Made by a program: the position numbers and the translations under genes. Source: Henckelia pumila (taxonomy: Eukaryota > Streptophyta > Magnoliopsida > Lamiales > Gesneriaceae). Taken from it: 64,000 bases of DNA. The stretch is taken from contig NW_027331831.1 in NCBI RefSeq assembly GCF_033568475.1, positions 7,440,001 to 7,504,000 of the forward strand. The letters are read 5' to 3'. Below, piece by piece: positions 48,420-60,357 of this stretch. The notes below the pieces were generated by a model. The model did not search any database and was not told where the DNA came from. It saw only the letters and a list, made by a program, of their open reading frames with translations. The stretch's first letter is position 1. Every line of letters starts with the position of its first letter.

Positions 48420-49080
48420 ACAAGAATATATTTATAATTCATATTGAATTAATATTATTTAAGAATATTGACAAATATTGAATCTTTAATCAAAATTCTG
48501 CAGGAATATTGATATATATTAGATCTCGAATCAATATTATTTGTTAATATTGATAAATATTATATATTTTTGGCGATCTAATATCAAAGTCATTATCGTT
48601 TTGGCAATCTTCAAAATTCTTATAGAATTTTGGCGAATATCGGAAGATTTGATTCTTCATAAATATTGACAAATTTTATATCTTGGATCAATATTCCATC
48701 AAAAAATATTGATAGTTATACCAAAATATGGACAAATCTTAAATTTTGAATCAATATTCTTCAGGAATACAAACAATCTCTTATTTAAATATTAAATCAT
48801 AAGTTGCTATTTTTTTAAAATCAAATCAATATTCTTCCGAAATATTGTTGAATATTAATATATCATTCTATCAAATCAATATTCTTCAGAAATATTGTCA
48901 AATCTTAAATTATCTATTAATATCGATAATTTTTATATCTTGTATCAATATTCTTCGGGAATATTGATAAATATTGTATCCTTAGATCTATCAAATATCA
49001 ATATAAAATCATGTTGTGTTTCATCAAGAACATCAATACAAAATCAAACGCTGTGCTTCTTCAGGAGCATCAATGATTAA
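48420..49080 (-). repeat. Tandem AT-rich repeats in the copia leader
   Basis: The block 'atcaatattcttc(a/c/g)g(g/a)aatattg' recurs at least seven times with 40-110 bp spacing between the protease segment and the 5' LTR, where the leader and gag would normally lie. Confidence 0.8.
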
Positions 49081-49227
49081 CTAGAAGTATACACATAAAA
49101 GTAAAATTTATGCGATTTCGAGGAGCATCAATATAAGATCGAAATATTGTGCTTCTTCGAGAGCATTCATACGAAGATAATAATATATATATTTTTCCTA
49201 CCTTGAAGAGCACTCGTGCTGATAACG

Positions 49228-49415
49228 TGTTATAAATTTAGTGGAGAAAAAGGAGGAAGATAATCAAAGACTAGAAAAATACAATAGAGAAAAGATGAGT
49301 GAAATCAATTAATTCTCATCTCAACTATACACTTCTATTTATAGGGTAGAGGGAATGTTACACAAAAAGAATTATACAATCAAATCAATCACCTAAATAT
49401 CATTTATATATAACA
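49228..49415 (-). repeat. 5' LTR of the copia element
   Basis: 188 bp. On the minus strand it is followed by CGTTATCAGCACGAG, the likely primer binding region (not the initiator-Met type seen in the gypsy elements). Confidence 0.93.
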
Positions 49416-49553
49416 ATTTATAAATTATTAATTATATTTTGATTTGTAACAGATGAATCTAACTTACCTTTTCTTTTTCTTTTCTTTTTTTTTTCCCAAA
49501 AAAATTGTGTGAAATTGAGAGAAGAAGATGTAATAGCATGCAAATCATATAAA

Positions 49554-49891
49554 GGTTTCGTTTGAACATGTATTTTAAAAATGTTTTTAGTGTTTAATAA
49601 TTGAAAAAAAAATTAAAGTATGTGTTTGGATAGATTTTTGTAAAATATTTTGGATTTCTAAATATCGTTATTCAAGTATAGTTTTTAAAGAACAAATGAG
49701 AGATGTTTTTATAATTAAACTATGAAAAACAGAGATGAACAACATTACCGTTGAAATGTTAAAATGTTTTTTATAGAATAATTGTCCAAACATATATTTA
49801 TTCTTAAAACAATTTTTAAAATATTTTTTTAAAAAAATTTAAAAAAACACTTTTATAAAAACATTTTATAAATATATCTGCCAATGAGACC
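49554..49891. repeat. Dispersed MITE-like repeat, copy 2
   Basis: Partner of 6330-6639. It starts GGTTTCGTTTG and its right end inverse is GGTCTCATTGG, so terminal inverted repeats of about 11 bp with mismatches are plausible. Non-coding. It lies just beyond the copia element. Confidence 0.55.
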
Positions 49892-50604
49892 AAAAGGTGC
49901 AAAACAACTTATGTATAATAAACTCTTTCAAAGAGGTGAACTCTTGGCCGCTGACGTTTATCTATTTGTTCACCAGCTCAGACTTGATACATAATCTATT
50001 TGGCCGCTGACGTTTATCTATTTGGTTAAATTGATTAATTTTTATAATAGCAAGCTGGAACGTCTCTCTTGATAAATAAGAGAGATAGACACACATAATA
50101 AGAGGCATGACGAGTGATGTCCAATGGATTTCCAAGCTTTCTCGGATGATATTTAATAAGATATTTTATATATTAGAATTTTAAAACCTTTTTTTGAAGA
50201 AAAAATTGCATTAATCTAAATTATCCGCAGATACAACTTCTTGTACGTAAATATACAAACATCAATCCATTCCATGGATTATGAACTTGAGCATGCGAAT
50301 TTTGCCATGATAAAGTCCAGTAAATTATCTAGCGTCCAGAATTGTAAGCCTGTAGTTTGATCATGAATCTGTACTGCTCCACTTGGCCCAAAAAAATCCG
50401 AATCTGAAGTATCAAGTAACTGATTGAACAACAGCCACTGAATCAAAGAATATCCCAATAATTACCTTAGAGATATTGAGTCTTTTACAGCTAGAATATA
50501 TAATAAACCGTGCAATAAGGCCCACTAAGCCTCATAAATAAAATTACCCTCTAAGCCTCAACATCCAACCGAAACTGTCCTTGTCGAGGTTTCATCTGCA
50601 GACA

Positions 50605-50850
50605 CCATTTGGTTTGAGTGATAGGATAAGTAATCTATAGATAAGTAATATAATGTAAATTAAAAATAAATAAGAAAAAATAGTTAATACATTATTTGAT
50701 TTGATGGAGAGATTATAATTTATTTGATTTAATTGATGTAAAATTATTAATTTATAAATAAATAAATAATATGACGAAGATAAAGCGAAATTAATTGGGA
50801 TAAGTTATACATAGATTAATAATATATCAAACCAAACAATGCCGATCATA
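50605..50850. mobile_element. Short MITE with 'GTTTGGTTTGA' inverted ends
   Basis: ACCATTTGGTTTGAGTGATA at the left is mirrored by TATCAAACCAAACAATGC at the right. About 245 bp, AT-rich and non-coding. The right end of the 17690-18000 stretch has the same motif. The target duplication was not identified. Confidence 0.55.
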
Positions 50851-53249
50851 ACCATGAGATGTCATTAATAATTAAACTCAGCAAACAACAAGGAAGCATG
50901 CCCACTTAACATGCATAGGCAATTCGTCAATAAAGACTCATCATGCTTTCGCCGACAAAGTTCACCCCAAACCGCCGTCGAGCTAGCTTCTACCTGAGGC
51001 AAGTCCCGGAATCCATGCATCCTTAAAAGCTGCAATATTCTTACCATCACCCATGCACTCTCCATCCAATCCCTTTACCAATAAGCTCCCTATCAATTTA
51101 TGCAATTGCAAGTGTGATTGTGGTATATTTCAAATACACCCAAACTTGTATTGCTTGAAATCCATCCGCAAGTTAATTCTCAAATCAAATCTCGTTCAAT
51201 CTAAATAAAATCAATCAATTCAAATGCAACCTCATATATATTCGTCGTTCAGAGTCAAGTTATTTCTAAAATAATAGACTTATAGCAATTTATGCATATA
51301 TTTTTATTATATGTGATGTATTTATTATGTAATCCAATCAGATTAAAACAAAGATGAATGAGGGTGAAGCGCAGTTTTATGGGATTATGTGATTCATTTG
51401 GTTATCATTCTGCGACGCATTACCTTAGTCGCGTCGCCACAAGACACAAAAAAACGGGAACATTTGGTGACGCAGATAATATTAATCGTTGCCAAAAGGG
51501 TACATTCAGCGACGCTTACCGCGCAACACGTTGCGAAAAGTCATGATTCTTGTGGTGCCAATTCGAAATTAGAACTTGCTTTAATTATAAATAAATCAAT
51601 AGATGATATAATCTAAAATTATTTAAATTAGTTAGTTGAAACCAAATCGATCACACTTTTGTCTCCAATATAGTGAACATCAAGTAAAAAGAAGATAATT
51701 GGCCAAAGCCTAAACTTATAAAAACAACTTTATAAATTTATAAATTATATAAGTGGTTTTAAAAGCTTAAGTATTTTCTCACAAAAGCTCATAATTGTAA
51801 GTTTATATTTTCAAAATAATTTGTTCATGTATTTATTAAAAAAAACAAGACAATGAATTTTAAACATGTTGATGTGTTTTATATTATAAGAGTTTTTAAT
51901 ATGAAAATTATCATACCCGACCTAACATTATAAAAAAAATACAATAATTAATTTAACACATTAATTATTAAATATAATTATAATAATTATTAAAAATAAT
52001 ATTATATATTAATATTTATATTCATAATATTTTAATAATCAATATAGTAGTAAATAATAATTATAATTTTATATTAGTAATAATATGATAAAATAATTAT
52101 TATAGTAATATAATTAATTAAATATGTATAAACTAATTATAATCATAATCATAAATGAATATATAGTCACTTAATTTAATTGAAAAATTAATAATATTAA
52201 TATTAATAATGATATTATTCATAATACTAATATAAATATAATAATAATAATAATTATTATTTGAAATTAACTTGTATGATATATTATACCAGGGTAGATT
52301 TGAGATAATATTAAAATTGATAAAGAGATGTTTCAGAAAGACTTTATAAAATACTTTAAAACAATTTATAAATAGTCAAACGACTTATTTTGACAGCATA
52401 TATATTTTTTAATAAAAAATGTTTCCAAACAAAAAGTTGAAGACACCATTTTTAGTTAAAAAATAAGTTGATTATTAAAAACAGATTTTTTTAATTCCTT
52501 TTTCATTTCTTCCCGTACCAATAATTGAACACAAAAACTCAAGTGAGATGGTTTGAAAGTTTAATTTTGTAAGACAAATCTCTTACTTGTGTCACTCATT
52601 AAAAATATTACTTTTTATTCCAAAAAATTTAATTTTTATTTTAAATATGAACATAAATTACCCATCTCACGTTATAAAGATCCGTGAGACAATCTCACAA
52701 GATACAAAATCATAATTGAAATAAAATTAGACTATCATTGTATCTCCTTTCATGTTTCATTCCAATGTTTGATTCAATTAGTTACTGTTTGATTTATATG
52801 TGAATGTGTTATAGTTGGTACCACACGAAATTGAAAGGTGGAAGAGGGGGTCCAAAGTATAAAAAATAAGGAGGATAAAAAAAATAAACAGAGTTATTTT
52901 GAGAATTCTAAAAATTATACCGATCACCATTTTGTTTATATTATGCCTAAAATATTATATAGCAGTATACTAGTATTAGTATATCATAATTTTTTTTTGT
53001 CGATAATGATTGTTAACTATTAATTTTTTGCATGTATTTTTTTATTATTAATATTGTTTTTAAAGTCTAAGAGATAAATTGATAATCATCATTTTGAAAA
53101 TAATTGTAAAACTTTATGGTACCGTACATGATATATATATATATATGTATGTATAAATTAAAAAAATTTTATATACTATGAAATTTGTTGATATCGTTCT
53201 GAAAAATAAATCGTGTTTTCAAGTTCAATAAATCTTGCTTAAAATAAAA
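50851..53249. other. AT-rich intergenic DNA
   Basis: No gene recognised. The stretch at 51400-51550 has repeated GCGACGC / GTTGCG units (gcgacgcattacc, cagcgacgcttacc) and may be a fragment of a DNA transposon. 51950-52270 is almost pure A/T with short ATA repeats. Confidence 0.5.
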
Positions 53250-53955
53250 ATCTAATGACTCTAACGTGCATAAAATATTTGAACAAAGAATGCAACCTTA
53301 CAGACAATGTTTGGCTCTTATACGGGCACGCCAAAAACTACTACTTACAAAAAAATCTTGCGCGACAATTAAAATCTTAAAAAGGCAGACGAAACGTGAG
53401 TTTCGATAAAATAAACTTAGGACGAAAAATAATTTACAAGAGTTCGTGAAACTGAACATCAAATTCTCATAATGAACTAAACAACATAAAAACTTAAAAA
53501 CTTAAAATCATTAAAACTTATCATCATGAAGCCGTCAATGAAAATACTAACTCTAAAATTTTATTTAATACTGGCTTTTAAAGGTCACACATAAAATAAT
53601 GTAACAACAAAATATTAGTAAACATATGCAAAAATTTTCGCTTTAAAACGTTAGAGCTTCGAAATCAGTCGTGACATGTAATACCTTCACCTCTTAGACT
53701 CTTCAGTCTTTCCACCAAATCTTTTAATTCACTTACATCTCAAATCTAATTGTATCAATCAAGTATAGTGAGTCTAAAGACTAAAAAAGAATATGCAAAC
53801 ATAACTCGTGTATAAACTTGAAACTTTAAAGAAATGACATATCATGAACATATTAAAATAACTTATCATTTAGGAGTGATGAAATACATGCATTTGTGGC
53901 AACCGGCGTTATGAGCGCATATTTTGAAAAGGTCATCTCCGGAGCTCATCCCTTA
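53250..53955 (-). repeat. Possible long-LTR fragment (Tekay/Del-like, antisense)
   Basis: 'agtatagtgagtctaaagac..aaca.aatatgcaaacataac' near 53763-53812 resembles 'agtgtagtgagcctagaggc..aacatgctaacataac' in the long LTR at 9187-11839 (near 9618-9652). The order and orientation agree. Only this block is convincing. Confidence 0.4.
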
Positions 53956-55312
53956 ATGGATTAAGAGATTAAATTGAATTTAATTAAAAAAATTGGAAAA
54001 TGGACACGTAGGAGATCGGAGCGTCCGAACTGGGTTTGGAACATCCGATCTAGTTAGGCCATGCATTCTTGAGGTGTCAAATTTTGATCGACACGTGGTA
54101 GAGATCGAAGCATCCGATAAGGATATCAGACCGTCCGATGAGGTGGCAGAACAAGTTTCAACGAGATCGTGACACGTGGCTGGGGCCAGCAGATCGGAAA
54201 GTCCGATCTAGTGATCGGAGCGTCCGATCGTTGCCTATAAATAGGCCATCCGAGATTCACATTTTCACACCAATTTCACACTTTATCTCTCGGTTATTGG
54301 ATGTTTTAGGGGCTTCCTAGCCTTAGTTATCTAGGGGCGGGGCCTTGGCGAGGCGTCGAGAGGTCGCAGCGGAGTAGTGGTCAAGTTCTGGGCCCATCAT
54401 CTTCAAAGTGCTGACGACGGACAGAGGTATTCCTAAGTTCCCTATAAATAGTTAGGGAGTATGAAATAGAATAGTTAAGGCTTTTAGAATAATATTATGA
54501 TGCATGAGTATTTTTCATTGTAGTGCGGACTATAGTCTTGGACATAGAACTGATGTAGCTTGCGTAATAGAATTAAGGTACGAAAGTACTGTTCGAGATA
54601 ACCTGACTAAGTATGCATGTATTATGTTTTGAATTATTTATATGACATGATTTATCTGCATATATTATGACATGTTATTATGCTACATTTCATGAGCATC
54701 TTGAGCTATATCCTTGGGATATCCGGAATTAGGGTTTTGACCCTATCTTGTTAGTTGATGATTGGACATGATGATCAGTGTCAGGTCACCGGTATTTGGT
54801 TGGACACATGGACTCATGTCAGGACACCGGTATTATTTCCACTGTCGGGTATGTGAGCCACCTCTTGGGGCAACGACGCAGAGTGCTACATCACCCAGGG
54901 CCCATGTTTGATCTCGATATTCTTTACTTCATGTCTTGGTAACCCGTACACTTGCATACATGCACATATAATATTGCATACTCATACTCTCGCACTGATC
55001 GTTTTATGCTCACATCCTTGTACTATTTTTTTGACACCCTATTCCACGGGGCATGTCACAGACTTGATGGAGCAGGAGGCTTTGGGAGACCGTAGTTGCA
55101 GGATGGCAGTAGTGGTGGACTTAGGTTCCAGTGGTCTCTTCAGTGTTTTGTTTTGAAACAGTGATTTCGATTTGGTTGTATAACTTTAGTATGTACATAT
55201 TCCTTTCCTTGGGAATTGTATTTTGTTATGTTTTTCGCTGTTTGATTCTGATCTCTGTTTATTTAAGTTATAATGCATGCTTTAGTAGGTGATCACGGTG
55301 CGGGTCACTATA
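53956..55312 (+). repeat. Left LTR of the Tekay/Del-like element
   Basis: Aligns with 60411-61747. A TATA motif (CCTATAAATAGG) lies at about 54234-54245. A conserved island with 'gacttgatgga.ca.ga.gct' lies near 55063. Confidence 0.8.
54024..54232. repeat. Array of GATCGGA...TCCGATC half-palindromes in the LTR
   Basis: Variants of GATCGGAGCGTCCGATC recur about six times just upstream of the TATA motif (near 54024, 54044, 54105, 54126, 54193, 54214). The partner LTR at 60469-60665 has the same kind of array. Confidence 0.85.
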
Positions 55313-56031
55313 TTGATGGTATCAGAGCATGCATAGAAATCTTGGGATCTAGATTTTGCATTGGGATTAACCTTTTAATCATCGTGTAGATGACGGGATA
55401 TAATGATGATAGTAGCCATGGTACGTGGGTGGACGCTGGGGCATTGCATACGATCGCGAACATCATCGCCATGATGATCGTAGATGCTTCAGTATGCATC
55501 GATTATGCAGATATGTCCTAAGTCGTTGGCTGGAGGTGAGTATTCGGAAGATGCAGAGAACATGCTAGAATGCATGGAGAACTATTTTCGAGAATTTAAT
55601 TGCACAAAGGAGAAAAATATGGAGACAATCAGTGTTTTGGTTGATTGGACTGCTAGGAAATGGTGGATATCTACGTCTGCGCCTATCATTTGAGCACGAG
55701 GAGTTGTTACCTTGGCAGATTTTCGCACATCTTTCCATAATTTGTATTTTTCTCCAGCACTCCGACAGGCAAAGGCCAGTGAATTGCTGAGTTTGAAGCA
55801 AGGCTCGATGTCAATTGACGAATACCAGCATAAGTTCTTAGATCTGTTGCCTTATTGTCCTCAGATTTATGACAACACTAAGGCAAAGTATAATCTATTT
55901 CTCCAGGGTTAATCCGAAAATCTATGACAGAGTAGCTGTGGGCGATGACATGACTTACGAGAGATTGGTTAGTCTATGTCTCCAGGCAGAGGACAACATT
56001 CGTTGTAACAGGTTTTTTCCTTTGTCTAGAC

Positions 56032-56475
56032 TAGGGGTGCAAACGAACCGAATTGAGCCGAATAATGGTAAAATTTAAGGTTCGAATTTGGCTCGATAAG
56101 AGTATATTCGAGTTCGAGCTCGATTCTAAGTTCGATAATTTCAAATATTTTGGCTCGAGTTCGGCTCGAAATGAAGTTCGAGTTCGAGTTCGGTTCGAAA
56201 TATTCGAACTATTCGTGAACTATTCAGATATTATGGTTTGAAAGCTCGAAATGTATATATATATTATTATATAATTATATTATATTAATTAAATATTAAG
56301 GCTCGCGAACTATTCGCGAACTATCGAACAGAGTAATTTCGGATCGAGCTCGGCTCGAAAAAAAGTTCGAACATGTTCGAATTTGGCTCGAGTTCGATAA
56401 GCTCGAATACGAATCAAATATTTATCGAGCGGACTCGTAAAGCTCACGAACAGGTTCGGTTCGTTTGCACCCCTA
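56032..56475. mobile_element. hAT-type MITE inside the Tekay/Del-like element
   Basis: 444 bp with terminal inverted repeats TAGGGGTGCAAACGAACCG / CGGTTCGTTTGCACCCCTA and an exact 8-bp target duplication GTCTAGAC on both sides (56024-56031, 56476-56483). The interior is full of 'ggctcga' and 'ttcgagttcgag' units in both directions and encodes nothing. The 8-bp duplication and TAGGG ends are those of the hAT superfamily. It lies in the gag region of the host element, so it is younger. Confidence 0.92.
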
Positions 56476-59400
56476 GTCTAGACCCACGAGTTCTTTGGGT
56501 CCCTGCAGTCAGTCTTTCAAGAAGTCAGCTTCTTCTTCTTCTTCTTCATCCAGATCTGTGGGAGTGATGTGTTTTGGAAGCAAGGGTTAGTGTAACCATT
56601 GTGGAAAGAATCATCCATCTGACAAGTGTCGGAAAGCTTCAGGATCTTGTTTCCTATGTGGGGAGATTGGTCATATTAAGAGGGATTGTCCACAGGCTGG
56701 GGGTGTAGGTTCTGGTTCTGGTTCCCAGACAACATTGAAACAGAGACCACCAGAGCAATCATCGAGAGGTTCCAATCTGATACCTCATGCTTCTGGTCAG
56801 GTGTTTGCTTTTAGGAATGACCAGGCAATGGAGGAGAATGAGAGGGTTATCGCAGGTACTTTTCTTTTATGCGGTATACTTGCTTTTGTACTTATTGATT
56901 CTGATGCATCTCATTCCTTCATATCTGCATGATTTGTCAACCACAATAAGTTATCATACATTAACCTAGATGTAGTAATTTCTGTTTCTACACCGACGGG
57001 ACAGTTTGCGTTGGCTAAGCGTCTAGTGGTTGGTTGTCCTTTAAAGTTCGAAGGTAATGTTTTGAAAGCGAATCTTATGATATTAGAGATGGAGGATTTC
57101 AATTGAATTTTGGGAATTGATATGTTGAACACGTACCGAGCTTCAGTAGATTGTTACAAGAGATTGGTATAGTTTCACCCGGTTGGTGGTGATAGATGGT
57201 TTTTCTATGGTGAGAGAGCGCGAACCCCGATGCCACTGGTATCAGCTTTGAGAGCCTGTCATGCTCTGGAGTCTGGCGGGGAAGGCTACCTCATCTATGC
57301 GATTGATCTGTCCACTGAGAGTGTTGGTATAAGGGATCTGCCAGTTGTGAATGAATTCCCTGATGTTTTTCCTGATGAGATTCCGGGTTTTCATCCTGTC
57401 AGGGAAGTCGAGTTTGGTATTGAGTTAATGCCAGGGACTTCGCCTATATCACGAGCACCGTATCGTCGGGCTCCGTCAGAGATGCGTGAGTTGAAGCAGC
57501 AGCTTCAGAATTTGTTGGACAAGAGTTACATTCGTTTGAGTGTTTCTCCTTGGGGAGAACCAGTTATTTTTGTGAAAAAGAAGGATGAGTCTATGCAACT
57601 GTGCATTGGCTACCGACAATTGAATCGCGTGACCATTAAGAATAAGTATCCTTTGCCTCGTATAGATGATTTATTTGATCAGTTGCTGGGTACTTCAATC
57701 TATTCCAAGATTGACTTGAGATCTGGATATCACCAGATGCGAGTCAAGGATCAAGATATATCCAAGACTGCATTTAGGACCAGGTATGGGCATTATGACT
57801 TTTTGGTGATGCCATTTGGATTGACTAATGCGCCGACTGTATTTATGGATATGATGAATCGATTAGATAATTTTTGGACAACTTTGTAGTTGTCTTCATT
57901 GATGACATCTTGGTGTATTCACGTGACGTGAATGAGCATGCTTATCATCTGACGATTGTGTTGCAGACTCTGAGAAATAGTCAGTTGTACGCTAAGTTGA
58001 GTAAGTGCAAATTCTGGCTGGATCGAGTGGTATTTGTTGGCCCCGTTATATCCAGAAATTTAATTGCTGTAGATCCGAGAAAAATTGAGGTTGTATTGAA
58101 CTGGTCACGTTCGACGATGGTAGCTGAGATCCGTAGTTTTTTGGGTCTGGCTAGATATTATCGTCGTTTCATCGCGAATTTCTCGCAACTAGCTCGACCC
58201 ATGACACAAATTACTCTCAAGGGCGTAACTTTTGAGTGGTCCTCAGATTTTGAAGAAAATTTTTGTGAACTTCGTCGACGGTTGACTTCTGCACCTGTGT
58301 TGGCATTATCGTCAGGATCTGGAGGTTATGTGGTGTATACTGATTCTTCATTACAGGGGTTGGTTTGGGTTGTGTCCTGACTCAGAATGGGCATGTGATC
58401 GCATACGCTTCTGGGCAGTTGAAGGTTCACGAGGATAATTAACCAGTGCATGATCTTGAGCTAACAGCTATTGTTTTTGCATTGAAGATCTGACATCATT
58501 ATATGTATGGTGAGAAGTTTGAGATATTCACAGACCATAAAAGTCTCAAGTATTTGTTCACTCAGGCAAAATTGAACATTAGACAGAGACGTTGGATGGA
58601 TTTTCTAAAGGATTATTATTGTGAAATTAAATATCATCCAGGAGCTGCTAATCTCACCGCTGATGCATTGAGTCGCAAGGTGAGAATATCGGTACTTCAA
58701 ACCTATCTGGTATCCAATGCGATTGAAGATTGTTGTTCATCAGGGTATACCTTCAAGCATAAGAAAGGTATGCAGAGTATCCAGATGTTTGCGATTTTAT
58801 CTGAGCCAGCTTTGCATTCTTGGATTCGAGATGTTCAGATGTCTGATCCGAAGACCCAGCGTTTGGCTCGTCTAGCCAACGAGGGTAGTATATCTAGATT
58901 TCACTATCAGTAGAATGGTTTTCTTTATTTGTCTGGCCGTATTGTAGTTCCAAAGGATGATACTCTGAGGGAGGAAATTTTGTCCCAGGCTCATCAAACT
59001 AAGTTGAGTATTCACCCAGGGAGAAACAATATGTACAAGGACTTGCGTACTCGGTTCTGGTGGAAAGGAATGAAGCGTAGTGTGTATCAGTATGCTTCGA
59101 AATGTTTGGTGTGTCAGCAGGTCAAGGTAGAACATCGATGACCTGGAGGTTTGCTTCACATTTTGCCTATTACTGAGTGGAAATGGGAGTTTATTACGAT
59201 GGATTTTATGACTCATTTGTCGGTATCCTCGAGGAATTGTGATGCTATCTGGGTTGTGGTGGACCGACTAACCAAGTCAGCGCATTTCATTCCGTGTAGC
59301 CGAGACTATAGTTTTGACAGGATGGTTCGCTTGTACATCCAGGATATTGTTCGACTTGACGGAGTGCCTGTGAGCATTTTCAGCGATCGAAACCCGAGGT

Positions 59401-60357
59401 TTACTTCTAGATTCTTGGGGAGTTTGCAGCGCACTATGGGTACTACTCTTAGTATGAGTACTGCTTATCACCCTGAGACTGACGGGCAGTCGGAGTGCAC
59501 TATTCGTACTCTTGAGGATATGCTTAGAGCATGTTCTATAGATTTTGGTCCGACTTGGCAAGATCAGTTGTCATTGATTGAGTTCGTGTACAACAACAGT
59601 TATCATCACAGTATTGATATGACACCTTTTGAGGCGTTTTATGTGCGACGATGTCGAACTCTAATGTTCTGGGAAGAAGTTGAGAAGGGACATGTGGAGG
59701 GACAAGAATTAGTCCAACATGCTTCTGATATCATTGGACAGATTAAGAAGCGGATTAAGACTACACAGGATCGACAGGCTAGCTATGCTAATGTCAAACG
59801 AATACCTTTGCAGTTTGAGGTAGGCGAGAAGATTTTCTTGACAGTTTTTCCATTTCGCAGGATTCTGAGATTTGGTCTCAAGGAAAGCTATTTTCTAGAA
59901 TCATTGGTCCGTTCGAAATTTTGGAAAGCGTTGGAGATTTGGCTTACAGATTGGCTTTGCTGCCGTACTTGTCTAATATCCACGATGTGTTCCATGTATC
60001 ACTGTTACGACGGTATGTAGCAGATGAGTCACATATCTTGCAGCCGTCTAAGGTCCAGTTAGATACAGATTTGACATATGTGGAGAGACTTTTGCGAATT
60101 TTGGATCAGAAGGTGAAGATGTTGCGTACTAAAGTTATTCCTCTTGTTCTATTTCAGTGGCAGAACCAAGGCACTGAAGAATCCATTTGGAAACTTGAGA
60201 GTCGTATACGTGCAGATTATCCAGAGTTGTTCTGATTGTTTTGTATTGCAAATGTATCTAGTAAAATATCTAGTTTGAATAAAGGATGTTATTCAGTATC
60301 TTGTTTTGAGTACTTAAGATGTAATTTCGGGATGAAATATCTTAAGTAGGGGGATAA

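Larger units (their letters stand above)
44241..49415 (-). mobile_element. Ty1/copia LTR retrotransposon (broken)
   Basis: Short LTRs (189 bp at 44241-44429 and 188 bp at 49228-49415, TGTTATAAATTT...TATATAACA) with target duplication ATTTA on both sides (44236-44240, 49416-49420). Minus-strand order: an AT-rich leader, a protease-like segment (near 48000, LADSGTTHTIL), GAG-pre-integrase (WHDRLGHPGS), integrase, reverse transcriptase (KWVFVRKRNENGEIVRYKAR, AVYVDDLNL) and RNase H (GYADAGY, TGYVFTRGG). The order integrase then reverse transcriptase is diagnostic of copia. A gag was not recognised. About 12 substitutions and one gap separate the LTRs (6-7%), roughly 2.5 million years at 1.3e-8. 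The element is broken in about ten places. Confidence 0.92.

Noticed and set aside
51358-51560. A gene in the less AT-rich stretch with GCGACGC units
   Set aside because: The open frames are short and unlike known proteins; the repeated units look like transposon sequence, but I could not find ends.
55063-55156. A small conserved protein (LMEQEALGDRSCRM...) in the LTR
   Set aside because: A matching stretch occurs in the other LTR, so it is LTR sequence kept by common origin. No start context or gene structure supports translation.
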